Source: a virus. Taken from it: a stretch of DNA of 20,960 bases. A program made the translations under genes and the position numbers. Shown one piece after another: positions 20,313-20,960 of this stretch (position 1 is its first letter; each line of letters starts with the position of its first letter). Below the pieces are notes generated by a model that was given only the letters and a program-made list of their open reading frames with translations, did not search any database and was not told where the DNA came from. Location of the stretch: positions 1 to 20,960 of the IMG/VR virus record IMGVR_UViG_3300017950_000080, one strand, 5' to 3'.

Positions 20313-20960
20313 TGGCATATAAATCACAATACAAAAATATTTCTTATCAAAAAACTTCAACAGGCAGACCTAGAGAAGCTACCGATAGTGAATTAAATCA
20401 AATTTCAAATTCACTAAAGAACTTTAATAAAAGCTTTGCTAATTTTACTGAGTCTTACAAAAAAGAACAACAAAGTGAAACACAAGATGTTTTTGATAAT
20501 TTAAAAGCACAAGGTATTACTGACCCAGATGAAATTAAAAAGTTAGTAGACAAAGGTGACCCTAGAGTTGAAAATTTAAAAGGCTATTACAGTCAAGCTA
20601 TTGTCAATGCTAATTTTGGTTTATCTCACGCTATACAAGATTTTAATTCAGTACAAACTAAAGTATCAAACATTACTGGTGGAGATGAAAAAGGTGATGC
20701 AATGGCTAACCTTGATGTTGACAGCTTATTTCAGTCTGTTGATGAAAATGATAATCCTACTGGAAATCCTATGAGGGATTTAAGTACACAGGATAAATCT
20801 TACACTAGAGCATACACAGATTCTATTAATCAAATGAGAGTAGAGTTAGATAGTAAAGTATCACTAGCAAAAGGCTTACAATTAAACAGAGAAACAAATG
20901 CAACAGCATTTCAAATTATAGCAAAGTCTTGGGAACAAGGTGGTGCATGGTCTGAAGAAA
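20312..20960 (+). CDS. Internal virion protein C, T7 gp15-like (3' end cut off)
   Basis: The frame from ATG 20312 stays open for 216 codons to the window edge; it has no stop in view. It starts MAYKSQYKNISYQKTSTGRP, then a charged helical region: EATDSELNQISNSLKNFNKSFANFTESYKKEQQ, DNLKAQGITDPDEIKKLVDKGDP, and YYSQAIVNANFGLSHAIQDF. The high helix content, the large open size and its place directly after the gp14-like gene match T7 gp15 (747 aa), which lines the periplasmic part of the ejection channel. The pattern also fits the start of a fused gp15/gp16-like protein. Assignment rests mainly on order. Confidence 0.8.
   Translation, partial: MAYKSQYKNISYQKTSTGRPREATDSELNQISNSLKNFNKSFANFTESYKKEQQSETQDVFDNLKAQGITDPDEIKKLVDKGDPRVENLKGYYSQAIVNANFGLSHAIQDFNSVQTKVSNITGGDEKGDAMANLDVDSLFQSVDENDNPTGNPMRDLSTQDKSYTRAYTDSINQMRVELDSKVSLAKGLQLNRETNATAFQIIAKSWEQGGAWSEE

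Overview
The window is about 21 kb of AT-rich DNA. Every supportable gene is on the + strand, tightly packed and often overlapping by 1-14 nt. Gene content and order are those of a T7-like podovirus (Autographivirales type). The low GC, the class I ribonucleotide reductase pair, the SpeD-like protein and the small marine-phage-type proteins suggest a marine phage related to the SAR11 pelagiphages (HTVC011P/HTVC019P type) or the cyanopodoviruses. The host assignment is inference; no host marker gene is present. Both ends are cut: the first gene lacks its 5' end and the last lacks its 3' end.

Layout. (1) 1-3336: the C-terminal part of a single-subunit phage RNA polymerase, a 33-aa acidic ORF, a gp2.5-like ssDNA-binding protein and a gp3-like endonuclease I. 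(2) 3337-3472: a 136-bp gap with stacked, mutually exclusive hairpins and a terminator-like stem. (3) 3473-8589: replication genes, namely primase-helicase, two small hypotheticals, a family A DNA polymerase lacking most of the thioredoxin-binding loop, a small PD-(D/E)XK-like protein, a 5'-3' exonuclease and a DUF3310-like protein. (4) 8591-11997: a nucleotide-metabolism cluster, nrdA, a small basic protein, a one-span membrane protein, a SpeD-like protein and nrdB, joined by start/stop overlaps. (5) 11998-20960: virion genes, namely a small protein, two paralogous 'MCMSS' proteins, portal, scaffold, a structured 164-bp leader, major capsid protein, a terminator, tail tubular proteins A and B, and gp13-, gp14- and gp15-like internal virion proteins.

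The polymerase encoded first would transcribe the rest. A 17-nt motif, TAGTACCC(C/A)TATTAGAA, occurs with one mismatch just downstream of the RNAP gene and at the junction between the nucleotide and virion modules. It is the best promoter candidate for that polymerase. The strong hairpin directly after the capsid gene sits where T7 has its T-phi terminator, so capsid mRNA is probably made in excess over tail mRNA. RNR and the exonuclease would supply dNTPs from new synthesis and from degraded DNA to a self-contained replisome (primase-helicase, polymerase, SSB, endonuclease).

No stretch over 300 bases lacks a gene. No tRNA, CRISPR array, insertion sequence, integrase, lysis gene or terminase is seen; lysis and packaging genes would be expected outside the window.
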